From: Pseudisothecium myosuroides
Lineage: Eukaryota > Streptophyta > Bryopsida > Hypnales > Lembophyllaceae
DNA length: 64,000 nucleotides
NCBI GenBank assembly: GCA_951799445.1
Contig: OX637296.1
Location: forward strand, 20,398,001-20,462,000
Direction: 5' to 3'
Positions within the stretch are counted from its first letter, which is position 1; the number at the start of each line of letters is the position of its first letter. A model generated the notes under the pieces. That model did no database searches. It was not told where the DNA came from and worked only from the letters and a program-made list of their open reading frames with translations. Made by a program: the position numbers and the translations under genes. Shown piece after piece: positions 24,191-35,222 of this stretch.

Positions 24191-24959
24191 CCCCTAAGAA
24201 CCCAAGTGACCATTTTCTGGTCGCTGCCCCTGTTTTTTGAGCTGCCCGTTCTCATATTTTGAGTTTTTTGAAAAAAAAAAAATTATTTCTAAAAAATAGA
24301 CTTTGTTACAAATCCAATGGCAGTGGTTTCATCAAATTCCGAGTTAAACTCCGCCTTGTGGAATTTTTCAAAGTTTAGCAGTGTAGTCTAGTTTACAGCT
24401 CGTTTTTTTGTGTTCGGTTTGGGCATGGACTAAAAAGTCAGCCAACCAATGAGCTTCTTGCCCACCTCATAAAGGTCAGATCCACCTTAAAAAGGTCAAA
24501 TCCAAGAAGCTCAAGGAGAAGACAAGTGTCCCATTCTTTTTTCTCTTGCAAACACTACTCAAATTTCAGTGACCACCGTGCATTGCAAGCTTCTCCATGA
24601 ATTGTAAATTTCTTGGAATGTTATGAAATTTTACATGTACATTCTCAACTCTCTTATCTTTCACTGAGCACAAAAAAGGCATCATTTTGAAATATTCTCA
24701 CAGAGATATGCTCCTTCAAAGTGAGCTGCCCTATATTTCCATTGACTCAAATAAAACTTCAAAATTAAATATCTCCTAAACCATGCGGTCAAATAATCTG
24801 AATTTTTTTTTCAGCTTCTCACTCTCAATGTTAACTTCAAGATCCTACAATTACATGATATCCGATCTCAAAAAAAAATGGATCAAAAAAATGGCTCAAG
24901 TTGTTGGCAGTTTTGGCCCATTTTGAAAGAACACCCCCCCTTGGGTCCTTAGGGATTAA
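24187..24959 (+). mobile_element. TTAA-flanked element, family F2, copy b
   Basis: It starts TTAACCCCTAAGAACCCAAG and ends TTGGGTCCTTAGGGATTAA. About 720 bp of the interior align with F2 copy a. It abuts F1 on the left and F4 on the right, sharing one TTAA with each. It has no coding capacity. Confidence 0.82.
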
Positions 24960-25193
24960 ACCCGTTGCACAAAGTGGGACCAACACCAAGTGAAAACAAA
25001 AGAATTTTTTATTTTCCACAATTTTTTATTTTCAAATTATAAATTTATACTTGCATTCAGAGACACCAAATTAGCTAGGAGAGATCTACAACATAACCTA
25101 GACATGGAACAAAATAGGGGGCCCTTTTATTTATATTTACCTCGGAAAATACAAAATTTACCCTCTTGGTCCCACTTTGTGAGACGGATTTAA
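24956..25193. mobile_element. TTAA-flanked MITE, family F4
   Basis: It is 238 bp long. The left end reads TTAAACCCGTTGCACAAAGT (continuing GGGACC), and the right end is its reverse complement with about four changes, finishing GACGGATTTAA at 25193. The first TTAA is the one closing F2 copy b. The single copy seen here has no coding capacity. Immediately to the right, 25200-25360 holds two diverged direct copies of a ~95-base phrase ending 'gattgtacaaaattca'. Confidence 0.72.
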
Positions 25194-25501
25194 TGTCCTG
25201 CAATTTGGAAAGGAAAGGTTGCTTTACGTCTGAAGGCCGGGTCAATTCCGCTTGAGGTTGATTATACAAAATTTCAGTCCCTTTCTCTTTTTTTAGGATC
25301 AATTTGCACCTAGAGGTTGGGCAAATTATCCTTGAGGCTGATTGTACAAAATTCAACAAATTTGATTTTTTTTTAAATGATATTTTATAAATTTAAAAAA
25401 AAAAAAACTGAAAATTGACATCAGCCTAAGGTCAAGAATTGGCCTTCTATTCTTGGTGCATTCAATTCATAGAGCTCGGGCCATGCTAGATCGTGTCTAT
25501 T

Positions 25502-26724
25502 TTAATCTCTATAGGACAGTTTGTCTCCTAAGGGGACAATTTGGGTCCGGATAGGTTCCTATTGTCTCAATTTGTAGTTAAATTTTTGAATTTTTTTAAG
25601 GTTGTGTAGCTTTGTGAGAGCTTTGTGGATATATAGTCAAATACTCCCTCAAATAAATTGTATACCATTCTTGAGCGTTTTTTCGATAAAAAAAAACTCC
25701 TTATATAATTTTTATTTCAATTGGTGCCCGAGAGCAAAAGTTATGGCACAATAAGCCAAAAACGGAGATCGGTGAGCAGCACAAGAAAATCACAAAAAGT
25801 CAAAATAATTGAAATTTTTTTTAAAAAAAATATTATATTTTTTTCTACACGTAAAGCTTTGATTCATTCAATTTGGCCCTATGATGAAAAAGTTATGGAC
25901 AATCTTAGTTTTTTGGGCAATCTAAGCATCTTTTTGAAAAAATAACTCAATGGATTCATTTTTTAATGCAATTTTTACAATTTTTCAAAAAAAAATTTGA
26001 CATGCTTAAATTTGCTTGCTAGAACAATCTCACCATTGGGATTATTGTGTTTAAATTCCATCTTAACGCTATTAGTGGTTTCGTTTATCCTTCATTCTTG
26101 AACCTACTTTTGCTTAACAAATTTTTAATGAGCGAAAATTAAGTTTTTTTTCCTAAATTTTTTTTCTAGATTCTCAACTCAAATATTCAACATATATAGT
26201 TAAAAAATAAAATTCAATAGTAAAAAATTTTAAGTTAAGAAGATTCAAAGCCAAAAAATCTAGTCATACAAGCAATGGTGCTAGTATGTGAGCCCAAGAA
26301 TGCGAGCTTGTGAGCATTGGACCTACAATATAGGTACCCGTAATATAGATTCCACAAACTATAGAAGGTGTATGTATTATTAACACCTATAATATGGATA
26401 TTTGTAACATATATACTCTATAATCATAAATGGTTTCTATAGTATATAAACCTACAACATAGGTGTGTAGTATTTTTGGCTCATGGGCTCATACTCCTAT
26501 GCTCATATAATAGCAACTATTTTTACTTTGGATGCAAATATCTTGCAATCTAAGTGGTCAAAGATTCTAAAATTTCTTCCAAACATACTTATACTAGTCT
26601 AGTATAAGATTCTAAGGTTAGATATGCAAAAAAAATAATTTTTAATTTTTTTGCTCTTTACAATAGAAATGGCAGTTTCGAGTGTTGTTTGATGGGAAAA
26701 AAGCCTCAGCCCTTTACAGGTTAA
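25502..26724 (+). mobile_element. TTAA-flanked element, family F1, copy c
   Basis: TTAA at 25502 is followed by TCTCTATAGGACAG, and the right end is CAGCCCTTTACAGGTTAA at 26724. The interior follows F1 order (GTGCCCGAGAGCAAAAGTTA, AGAACAATCTCACCATTGGG, 'agaaatggcagtttcgag'). It is longer than other copies because of an inserted foldback sequence at about 26278-26516. Confidence 0.75.
26278..26516. mobile_element. Foldback insertion inside F1 copy c
   Basis: This stretch has no counterpart in the other F1 copies. Its ends are imperfect inverted repeats: TGCTAGTATGTGAGCCCAAG at the left against GGGCTCATACTCCTATGCTC and ATAATAGCA at the right. Inner phrases ACCTACAATATAGGT and 'aacctacaacataggtg' are also palindromic or inverted. 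No target duplication is certain. Confidence 0.5.
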
Positions 26725-26739
26725 ATGAAAAAATAATTT

Positions 26740-27350
26740 CACCAAATTGGCTCGACACCTAGGTGTAAAGACGTTTGGACCAATTTTAGCCTCGTGTCCA
26801 ATTATAAGTGAGGATTTGGGACCACTTGTACAACAAATTGACTCGGCCTCTAGTTGTAAACTGATCCTAAGTAGAACTCCATTTCAAAATTTGCAAAAAT
26901 CACGAAAATCGAAATTTGGACATATTTTTAGAATTTTTTTAATTTTAATTTTGAAAAATCAGAATAGATTTCCATAACATCCCCCAATATGTATAATGAA
27001 GTGGTTTAAATCATTACAAAATAACTTGCTAAAATTCTGAAAAGGTTGTTACTTGTAAAAGTGACATTTGTAGTTTTCACACTTTAATCTTTTTTTCAAA
27101 TTTTTGCACTTTTCTAGCTATATTTTTGCAAAAATACATCAATCTAGCATAGATGAAGATTATATTTTCATGATTATGGATAAAAGATCACCCTGAAACA
27201 CTCTATTTAGTGTTTGGTGTATTTGAGTCTATTTAGTGTTTGATGTATTTGAGTGGATACACTATGTAGTGTTTGGTGTATTTGAGTGGATAGTCACATT
27301 TGTAGATGGGGTGGTGATGATGATGATGATTGGTAGATCGGTGAGGTGTT
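26740..27350 (+). repeat. Dispersed repeat with a short minisatellite
   Basis: 26880-27200 aligns with 31320-31640 (shared phrases 'ggtttaaatcattacaaaat', 'cttgtaaaagtgacattt', 'gataaaagatcaccttga'). Within it, at 27203-27290, the unit TTTAGTGTTTGGTGTATTTG is repeated about three times, whereas the partner at 31660 has one unit, so this is a local expansion. A (GAT)n tract follows at 27315-27330. Nothing coding is seen. Confidence 0.6.
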
Positions 27351-27359
27351 GGTGATGAG

Positions 27360-30240
27360 TCCCAGGGATTTTTTTCAATTTTTTTCATTTCCGGTGGATA
27401 ACCGCAAAACCGCCACTTTTCTTTCTGTGAAAACTATTAGATTGGTGAAATTTTTGTACTTTCTTGCTAGTAAGTGAACAAGAGGTTCCAATACACCAAA
27501 GAACGCAACATAGTTCATATACCATATGCAAAAGTTGCGCAAGGTCAAAGTTTTTTTGGTAGATGTTCCCCATCAGGAACTTCAAGGCATTTGGGCAGCT
27601 TATTACAAATGGAATTTTATTTTTTTTCTTTGAAATTTTCACACAAAATGTGGACAAGTTTTGTCATAGCCACCGAGATTATTTGGTCACAACAATGTTT
27701 GGAGAGAATCAACGGTTATTTCATTGTTAGCTCGTGGAACTGGGAAGATTAAAATTGGTTGCAATTTGAAAACATTAGAAAAAAATCGATGAAAAAATCT
27801 ATAAAAATTCTATTTTGGAGAAAAGAAATAGAGAAAAAAACCTTGCTCAATATGCAAAAATTAAAGGAAAATTATAGCTGGTAAAACTCCAAAAAATTCT
27901 AAACAATGAGCCACGGTACCTCATCACTCAATTCAATTAATCAAGATTCTTTCTAATAAATATTTTAAAATTTCTCTCGTAGGTGACGATGATGAAATTG
28001 ATAAAGTGGGCATTTTTAAATAGAAATCATTTTTTATATATTGTTTTCAAATTCACCATTGATGCTTCATCTATTTTTTTAAAATAATTATCATCTTTCA
28101 TTTTTGTAATATTCTTAAGCAAGTGAGGAGCTTTTCCTTTCACCTTAAGAAAAAGTGAACTAATATTAGTCTTGGCAAATCTTGAAAGCCAAAAAGTGGC
28201 TTATGAATGGTTTCAATTGAACAATATAAGATAAAGGATTGCAAGTTTTTTAATTCTTTTTTTAACCCCCAAAGAACCAAGACCTTTTTTATGCCAAAAA
28301 ACACTCAAAATTGCCATTTCTATAGCGAAGAGTAAAAACAAATTTGAAAATTGTTTTTTTTTGCACATCTAACCATAGGATCTTACACCCAACTTAAACA
28401 AAAATATGTGGAAAACATTTTGGAATTTTTGACCGCATAGATTACAAGATATTTGTGTTTAAATTGGAAAAAACAAGTTTTTTAGTACATTATGGGACTA
28501 GATTATTTGACTTTGAACCTTCTTAACTTTAATTTCTTGCACTGAAGAGTTTTAAATTTTAAATCTTTATGGTTGAAAATTGAATTGAGAGTCTAGGAAG
28601 AAAAATTCAAAAAAAAGAAATTTATTCTTTAAAAAATTATTAAGTAGAAGTAGGTACGAAATAGAAGAAAAATCTAAATTATCAATATCTTTTAGATTGA
28701 ATTAAAATGTGCTAACTCCAATGGTGAGATTATTCTAGCAAACAAACTAAACCATGTGGAATTTATTTTTTGAAAAATTGTAAGAATTGCATTCAGAATC
28801 GAGTCTTACAAGTTATTTTTTCAAGAAGATGCTCTAATTGCCCAAAAACAAGATTGTCCATAATTTTCTCATTATAAATCCAAATGGAATGAATCAAATC
28901 TTTCTATGTAGACAAAAATATAATCTATAAGATTTTTTTAAAATCAGAATAAATATTTATTCTATAATCAGAATAAAGGCATAAGTACCTGCCCAAAATC
29001 CCATTTATTCCCCGAAGGGACGAATTGTCCTTTAGGGATTAAGCCCTACTTAAATGTATTGCAATGGATGATAGTGAAAATTAATTCTTTCACTACTATG
29101 TATTGCTTGCTCTTCTGTAAAAAAAATGCTTAATTTGCAAATCAATGACAATGATTTTTTAATGTATTTTTTCTATAAAAAAAAAGATGCATAATCTACA
29201 AATCAATGAAGATGCTATTTTAGTATATTTTGGCAATGTGAAGTTCCTTGTTTTTAATTTGAATTATATCTATTAAAGATCGTTTTTGAATTTAAGCCCA
29301 ACTAAGAAAATGACATTTATGGCAAGCTTAGTTTCAACTCTAGTTTTAAATATTTTAAAATTTTAAGTTAAATATTTCATTGAGATTTGAATTTTGGCCC
29401 AATAACCATTGGGTTTATTAATTTTCTAATTATAAAATAGCTCAAAAAAATCTGTTTACACCATGATTTTCTTCACTATTAGATATTCCTATGGTAAAAT
29501 CTTCAAATTTACAAAGTGAATTTGGAATTAAAAAAAAAATTATCCTCAAATTTATTGCAATTTCAAATTGTTGGAAATGAATTTAAAGAAAAGTTATGAC
29601 TTGTAGAAGAATTGAAGAGAAATCATGACTTATAAAAGGACTGCAGTTCAATTTTTGAGGTATAAAATAAAATACTTTTTACTCACATATAGTAGAAAAG
29701 TAGAGCATACAAAAGAAATGATTTCAAATTTCACTATGTAATTATATGATCCATTCTATAAGAGTTGAAAGAACAAGACATATCATAGTAGTAGTCGACC
29801 ATATTGAAAATATTTGATTGTTAAATAAATTGGTGCATTCTTCAAACCTAGAAAGACATTTTTTTGTCTTCTACAACCTAATTTTCTTAAATGCTTAATG
29901 GTTTGGCGTACAATTTATTATTTTTTCATGGTTGAAAAGTGTTGAACCTTGAAAAAAAATAAAAAATTGATTAGTCAATGCATTTTAAAATGGGATTGGA
30001 AATAAATCTAAAAAGAACAATTTAGGTGCACCATTTTGGGTTGATTGTTTGGGAATAAAAATGGGATTGAGAATAAATTTGAAAAGAGTAATTTAAGTCT
30101 ACTATTTGGGGGGGGGTGGAACTTCTTAACACAATTTAGGAACAATCATTTAGGATTGGGAACATTATAAAACGGTTTAGGTGCACTATTAGCTTTGAGA
30201 ATCTTATCAAACAATTTAGGTGCAATGCACTTGATTAGTG
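27360..30240 (+). repeat. Large block repeat, copy C
   Basis: From about 27640 to 30240 the sequence is colinear with blocks at 43560-45480 and 49700-51500. Its left part (27300-27600) matches those blocks only in reverse complement, so an inversion breakpoint lies near 27600. An F1 element is inserted at 28262-29042. No coding frame survives, and the nature of the original sequence is unknown. Confidence 0.65.
28262..29042 (-). mobile_element. TTAA-flanked element, family F1, copy d, reversed
   Basis: It begins TTAACCCCCAAAGAACCAAG and ends TTGTCCTTTAGGGATTAA, inverted relative to the other F1 copies. The two paralogous blocks show the empty site with one TTAA only (44247-44250 and 50305-50308), flanked by the same 'gattg(c/g)aagtttttcaatt' on the left and 'ggatgatagtg'-like DNA on the right. 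This is direct evidence of insertion with TTAA duplication. It is 781 bp and non-coding. Confidence 0.87.
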
Positions 30241-32756
30241 CTTGGAAATGTTACAAAAGCCCCTCTAAAGTAGTTTGCTCTAAAAGTGACCGCTACCACG
30301 GAGGTATATTTTGCTTTCTTCAATGTACCAACAATGTAAAAGGTGGTCAGGCTAAAACTAGTGCATTTCAACTTTTCAAAAATTTAATACTAATGCCATT
30401 AAGGTCCAAGAAATATGAAATGGCTCGAATTAAATGCCAATTCCATTTTTTTCTACAAAAGTCAGTGAAAATTACTTTGAGGAGTTGACCTTCCTCCCGT
30501 AGGCAATTAGCTCTTAAAAGGTTGCTTTAGACCAAAAAAAGGAAATTAAGGATTGGTCTCCGTCTCCATGAAATTCCGAAAGGTGGTGTAAGTAACAACA
30601 CAACATTCCACAGGGCAACACATCTTTTGATGAAACACATTATGCACAAAGAGAGAAGAGAAAGAATTCTATCCAACCTCCTTTGAAAAATAGTCAGCAA
30701 CATTCATTAGTTAGACATTTGGAACTCCTTCTAAAGTATTAGGTAGAAAGTATCCATTCTCGTGCACCTACCATACAAAAAGCCTTATCCCACCATACAA
30801 GGGTATCCTATTATCCCTTCAAAACGTACACCCCGGATACATTCCGAGACTATGGGAAATTTGGAGACTAAGGTAATCCCCCCCCCCGCATTCCCGACCA
30901 TTGACCCATTCCCGACCTATAGGTGCATGTATTTCCGACCACACTTAGAATGCATTTTTTTTTTCATTTTCAAGGTTGGAACTAATAAATACATGACACA
31001 TGTCCCAAGTTGTGAAAAAAAAAGTAGGAAATAATGATTAGGTAAAACGTTATTGAATGATCGGAATTGGAAGAGTCTATATATATTGGCCATGGGTCCA
31101 GCGCACTTTTTGCCTCCCAAAATTCATAGTAATTTCAATTTAAGCGATAAAATTGCCAATTTTTTTGCAATATGTGTCTTTTCAATTTATGTTCCTTTGA
31201 AAAATATTTGTTTTGCCTTCACTACTCTAGATCATGTCGAAATTCCTTATTCGGTCGGTTAGGGTGGGGGTACCTTATAAATACATGGAAAGTAAATAGA
31301 GCCCATTTTACAATTTGCAAATTGCAAGCATTGATCAAAATTGGGTCTTGTTTTAGAATTTTTAGAATTAGAATTTGAAAAAATAGAATGGATTTTTACA
31401 ATATTGAATCCTTCCAAATGGATTATGAATTGGTTTAAATCATCTCAAACTTGCTAACATGATTGTGAAAAGGGTGTGGCTTGTAAAAGTGACATTTGTT
31501 GTGAAATATTTAAACCTTTTTTCAAATTTTTGTACTTTCTTGGCTATATCTATGCAAAAAAATATAATTTACTTCAATCCATCCTTATGTCATACGTAAA
31601 GATTATTTTTTAGTCATTATGAATAAAAGATCATCTTGAATTCTTGAAGCACTCTATTTAGTGTTTGGTATATTTGAGTGGAGAGTCACTCTCATGTACC
31701 ACTTGAATTGAATATTTTGGAAAAATATTTAAAGGGGGTCATATGTCACATTTGGGTTGATGGCCAAAATTTTCTAAGTTGATCCATTTTTGGAATATCT
31801 CATGTCTCAAATTTCTGAAATTTCAATATATGAATTTCTAAAATCTTCATTTTGACAAGTAATATGTAATTGCAAAATCTGCACTCGCATCCATATTTAT
31901 ATTTGTAATCATATTCATTCTTATATATATCGTATTTGTATTTACACTTATATATATATTTAGTGGGATTTTTATTTTTTATGTAAGGGTGAGTGGTGTT
32001 TTTATTAAGCAAAATTGGCTGGTGTTTTTGAGAAGATAGTTGAGAATTTAGATTTTGAAGCACTTAGGGCATTGCCACCGTGCCATTCCCTGGTTGGCAC
32101 ACCATAAGGTAGAACCACCCATTCCGGATCAAGGAGCCATGGGCAACCTGTAGGGTGCCCTATTTCAAACCAAGGAAGGTGCCCAAACTTGGAATGTGTT
32201 TTTTTCTCCTTGGAATGTGTGTTTTTCTCCTTTTCAAGGTTGGGACGATTAAAATCATGACACATGTCCCAAAGTGCACAAAAAACAATGAGGAAGATAG
32301 TAGGAAGTAGTGAGTGGGAAAGTAGTTTGGCTATGATCGGAATTGGAAGACTCTATATATTGGCAATGGGTTCTAAGCACTTTTTGCCTCCCAAAATTCA
32401 TAGTAATTTCAATTTTGACAATAAAATTACAAGAATTCAAAGTCCTAATATTTCTTACCTGTCTACATGAGAAAAATTTCCATTGCCTCCCTCTGCTGCT
32501 CATCTGTTCTGTAATTGCTTATTTGATCAGGTATAGGTGGTCCTACCTTATAACATTCATCGGGCTGAGGATGGCAAATTTATATGGTAGTGATTCTTTC
32601 CCCCATGGTGACACATGAAGTTGGCTTGGTAAGTTTGAAAAATCCGAGAGTATCATTGAGGATCCTTTGATCACAATTCTGCCTATATTCACTTTTTTAT
32701 GATAGCAATTTTTTTTGACAAGAATTCTTTGCTTCAGGGGACAGTGAAGAGATGAC
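30241..32756 (+). repeat. Patchwork of dispersed repeats, no gene
   Basis: 30400-30870 matches 21500-21590 plus 22785-23030. 31320-31700 matches 26880-27290. 30930-31160 and 32190-32430 are two copies of one another, sharing GATCGGAATTGGAAGA, a TATATATTGGC phrase and GCCTCCCAAAATTCATAGTA; a reverse-complement relative lies near 47990-48130. Homopolymers of G (30107-30117) and C (30878-30886) occur. No frame over 100 codons and no known family is present. Confidence 0.55.
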
Positions 32757-34140
32757 TAAGCCTAAGAACTTGGTTCAAAAAATGATATTTTTGCTGGCAA
32801 TACTTTGAAGTTAAATAAAACTTTACCAAGTTGCTATTTTTAGTGGATTATATTTTGAAAAAATCCTTTTTGAAGTCTGATTTTAGCCCAAAAATCTGAT
32901 TTAAAAAATAATTGATTATGATTTTTCTAATCAAGATTTTGTGCAATGGTATCCATTGCAATTTTGACTTTCTGTAGTATTAACCCCTAAAGGACCAAAG
33001 TCCCCTCGGGGGACACTTGGGATTTCGGGCAGGCTCGTGTGACCTCAAATTTTGATCTGATTTTTTGAAACTTTTTTTTGAAGATAGGAAATCACAATAG
33101 CTCTCTAAAAATATAATTTTTTTTTCAATCGGTGCCCAGGAGCAAAAGTTATGCCATCCTAAAGCAAAAAGGCAGTTCGTCAGGCAGAAAAAAAAAACAC
33201 AAAAAAAAGTTTTTATTTTTTTTATTTTTTTTCCTCAAAGATCATGTTTTTGTCTACATCTGAAGCTTTGATTCATTCTATTTGGACTAATAATGAGAAA
33301 GTCATGGACAATCTTGTTTTTTGGGCAATTTAAGCATCTTCAAAAAAACTAACTTATAGAATTCATTTTTGAATGCAATTTTCAAATTTTTTCAATTTTT
33401 TTTTGACAAGGTCAAGTTTGTTTGCAAGAACAATCCCACCATTGGGATTATGTTGTTTTAATTCCACCTAAGAGCTATTAACAATTTAGTGTTTCGTTCA
33501 ATTTTGGACCTACTTCTATTTATCAATTTTTTTATATGTGAAAATCAAGGTTTGACATTTTGAAAAAAATTTCCCCGACTCTCAACTCAAATGTTCAACA
33601 TAAAAAATTACAACTTTTTGTTGTGTAGTGCAAAAAAAATCCACAAATGGCCGTCAAAGTCATCTGAAATTGCAGGAAACAATTCAAAAAAACTTTTTTT
33701 TCCAACTTTGAATGCTAATATCTTCCAATCGGAACAGTCAAATGTCTTGAAATTTTTACCACATAACCTGAGACAAGTGAAGTTCAAGATCCTACGGTTA
33801 GATTGTAAATTTTTTTTTTTTGGGTTTAGGGAGTGATCGCAGCAGAAATGGCAGTTTTTAGTGGTTTTGGAGCCTGAAAATGGCTTGGTCCTTTAGGGGT
33901 TAAGGGCTTTAAGAAATGAGCTCCAAGTACACTACAATAGATCTTGGAGAAAAAATCACATTAGAAATTCATTTAAAAAAATTGTAGAGCAGATTTTGCA
34001 AAGCCACAAATTGATTGGGGTTATGCATTTAGGCTTTTTAACCTCATAATTTTTTGGAGACCAAATTATTCAATTTGACATGTGAAAAGAGGATTGAAAG
34101 ACTTCAAATCACTTTTGCAGTTTTAACAAAATATATACTT
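32757..34140 (+). mobile_element. F3 element, copy c, split by an F1 insertion
   Basis: 32757-32979 and 33904-34140 together are colinear with F3 copy b (41150-41600): GAAGTCTGATTTTAGC, 'gattatgatttttctaatcaag', then after the gap 'gagctccaagtacac', 'agatcttggagaaaaaatcac', 'gattgaaagacttcaaatcac'. The gap is exactly an F1 element with TTAA ends. The outer F3 ends are degraded. Confidence 0.68.
32980..33903 (+). mobile_element. TTAA-flanked element, family F1, copy e, nested in F3
   Basis: This is the best-preserved F1 copy. It starts TTAACCCCTAAAGGACCAAG and ends TTGGTCCTTTAGGGGTTAA, a near-perfect inverted repeat of about 20 bp. It is 924 bp with no coding capacity. The F3 host sequence continues on both sides, which shows the order of insertion. 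Confidence 0.87.
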
Positions 34141-34380
34141 GAAATTACCACCAAAAGGTTCAGAGGAAAGAATAGAGTGACGGACGACCGAGACAATGAA
34201 CGAACGAAAGACCGACTCTCCGTCGAGCTCTCAATTGTCGAGCTCTCCATCGAAATTACGACCAAATTCTTCTTTAGGGTTTGAGTTCAGGTCCCGGGAC
34301 AGTAAGGGTTTAGCTTCTCGCCATTGGAGGAAGAGTTACTTCAGTACAGAGCTTTGTTATGGTAGCTGCAAATGAATGCC

Positions 34381-35070
34381 GGACTCCCAAGCAGGAGTGA
34401 CGATTTCGTCACCAAATTGAGACGCAGGTGATTGCTTCTTTTAATCTCCCTGCTGCGTTTTGTGATCAATTTCTGGTCGCGTTAGCGTTTAGGCTTTATG
34501 AATTTTTTGCGTATTGTTGTCACGCAGCAGGTTTATTCCTTTGAGAATTAAGCGCGTAATTTGAATTCTTCTGATTTCTGTTCATTTGTATTTATTATCG
34601 TTTTGGAGATTTCACTTGGTTAGAGTGATACTGTATGGAGGTCGATTATACGATGGTTAAAGGTTTGGCTCCCGAAATTGACATAGGCTAGTTGAAGTGT
34701 TGTGTGTTCAGGCAGGTGGAGGGTTCCCGGACTCCCAAGCAGCAGTCGACGATTTCGTCACCAAATTGAGACGCAGGTGATTGCTTCTTTTAATCTCCCT
34801 GCTGCTTTTTGTGATCAATTTTTGGTCGCGTCAGCGTCAGGCTTTATGAATTTTTTGCATATTGTTGTCACGCAGCAGGTTTATTCCTTTGAGAAGCGCG
34901 TAATTTGAATTCTTCCGATTTCTGTTCATTTTTATTTATTATCGTTTTGGAGATTTTTTTCACTTGGTAAGAGCGGTACCGTATGGAGGTCGATTTTACG
35001 ATGGTTAAAGGTTTGGTTCCCGAAATTGACATAGTTGAAGTGTTGTGTGTTCAGGCAGGTGGAGGGTTCC
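34381..35070 (+). repeat. Tandem duplication of ~345 bp upstream of ZPR1
   Basis: 34381-34728 and 34729-35070 are near-identical direct copies, offset by 348 bp. Both start GGACTCCCAAGCAG(G/C)AG, contain CGATTTCGTCACCAAATTGA and 'tgttgtcacgcagcaggttt', and end 'ggcaggtggagggttcc'. Differences are a few substitutions and small indels, so the duplication is young. It lies 150-840 bases before the ZPR1 ATG and so covers the promoter or leader. No protein is encoded in common frames. Confidence 0.85.
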
Positions 35071-35113
35071 CTGAACACTGCGAAACTGCCGTGTCCCAAC
35101 GACGAAAGACCTT

Positions 35114-35122
35114 AAACCCTAA
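35114..35122 (+). promoter_or_regulatory. Telo-box in the ZPR1 leader
   Basis: AAACCCTAA, followed by GCCCTAGAAACC, stands about 100 bases upstream of the ZPR1 start codon. Telo-boxes (AAACCCTA) are known near the transcription start of many plant genes for translation and growth. Its use here is inferred from motif and position only. Confidence 0.45.
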
Positions 35123-35222
35123 GCCCTAGAAACCTCTCATCTAACCTCTGCTCGCAACTTTGTCCTGGAGTAGCACCTTCAGCATAACAAACTTCGACTA
35201 AAAAACTTACACACGAGCGAAA

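Noticed and set aside
30107..30886. Homopolymer runs of G and C
   Set aside because: Short simple-sequence tracts inside repeats, with no structure or function suggested beyond slippage.
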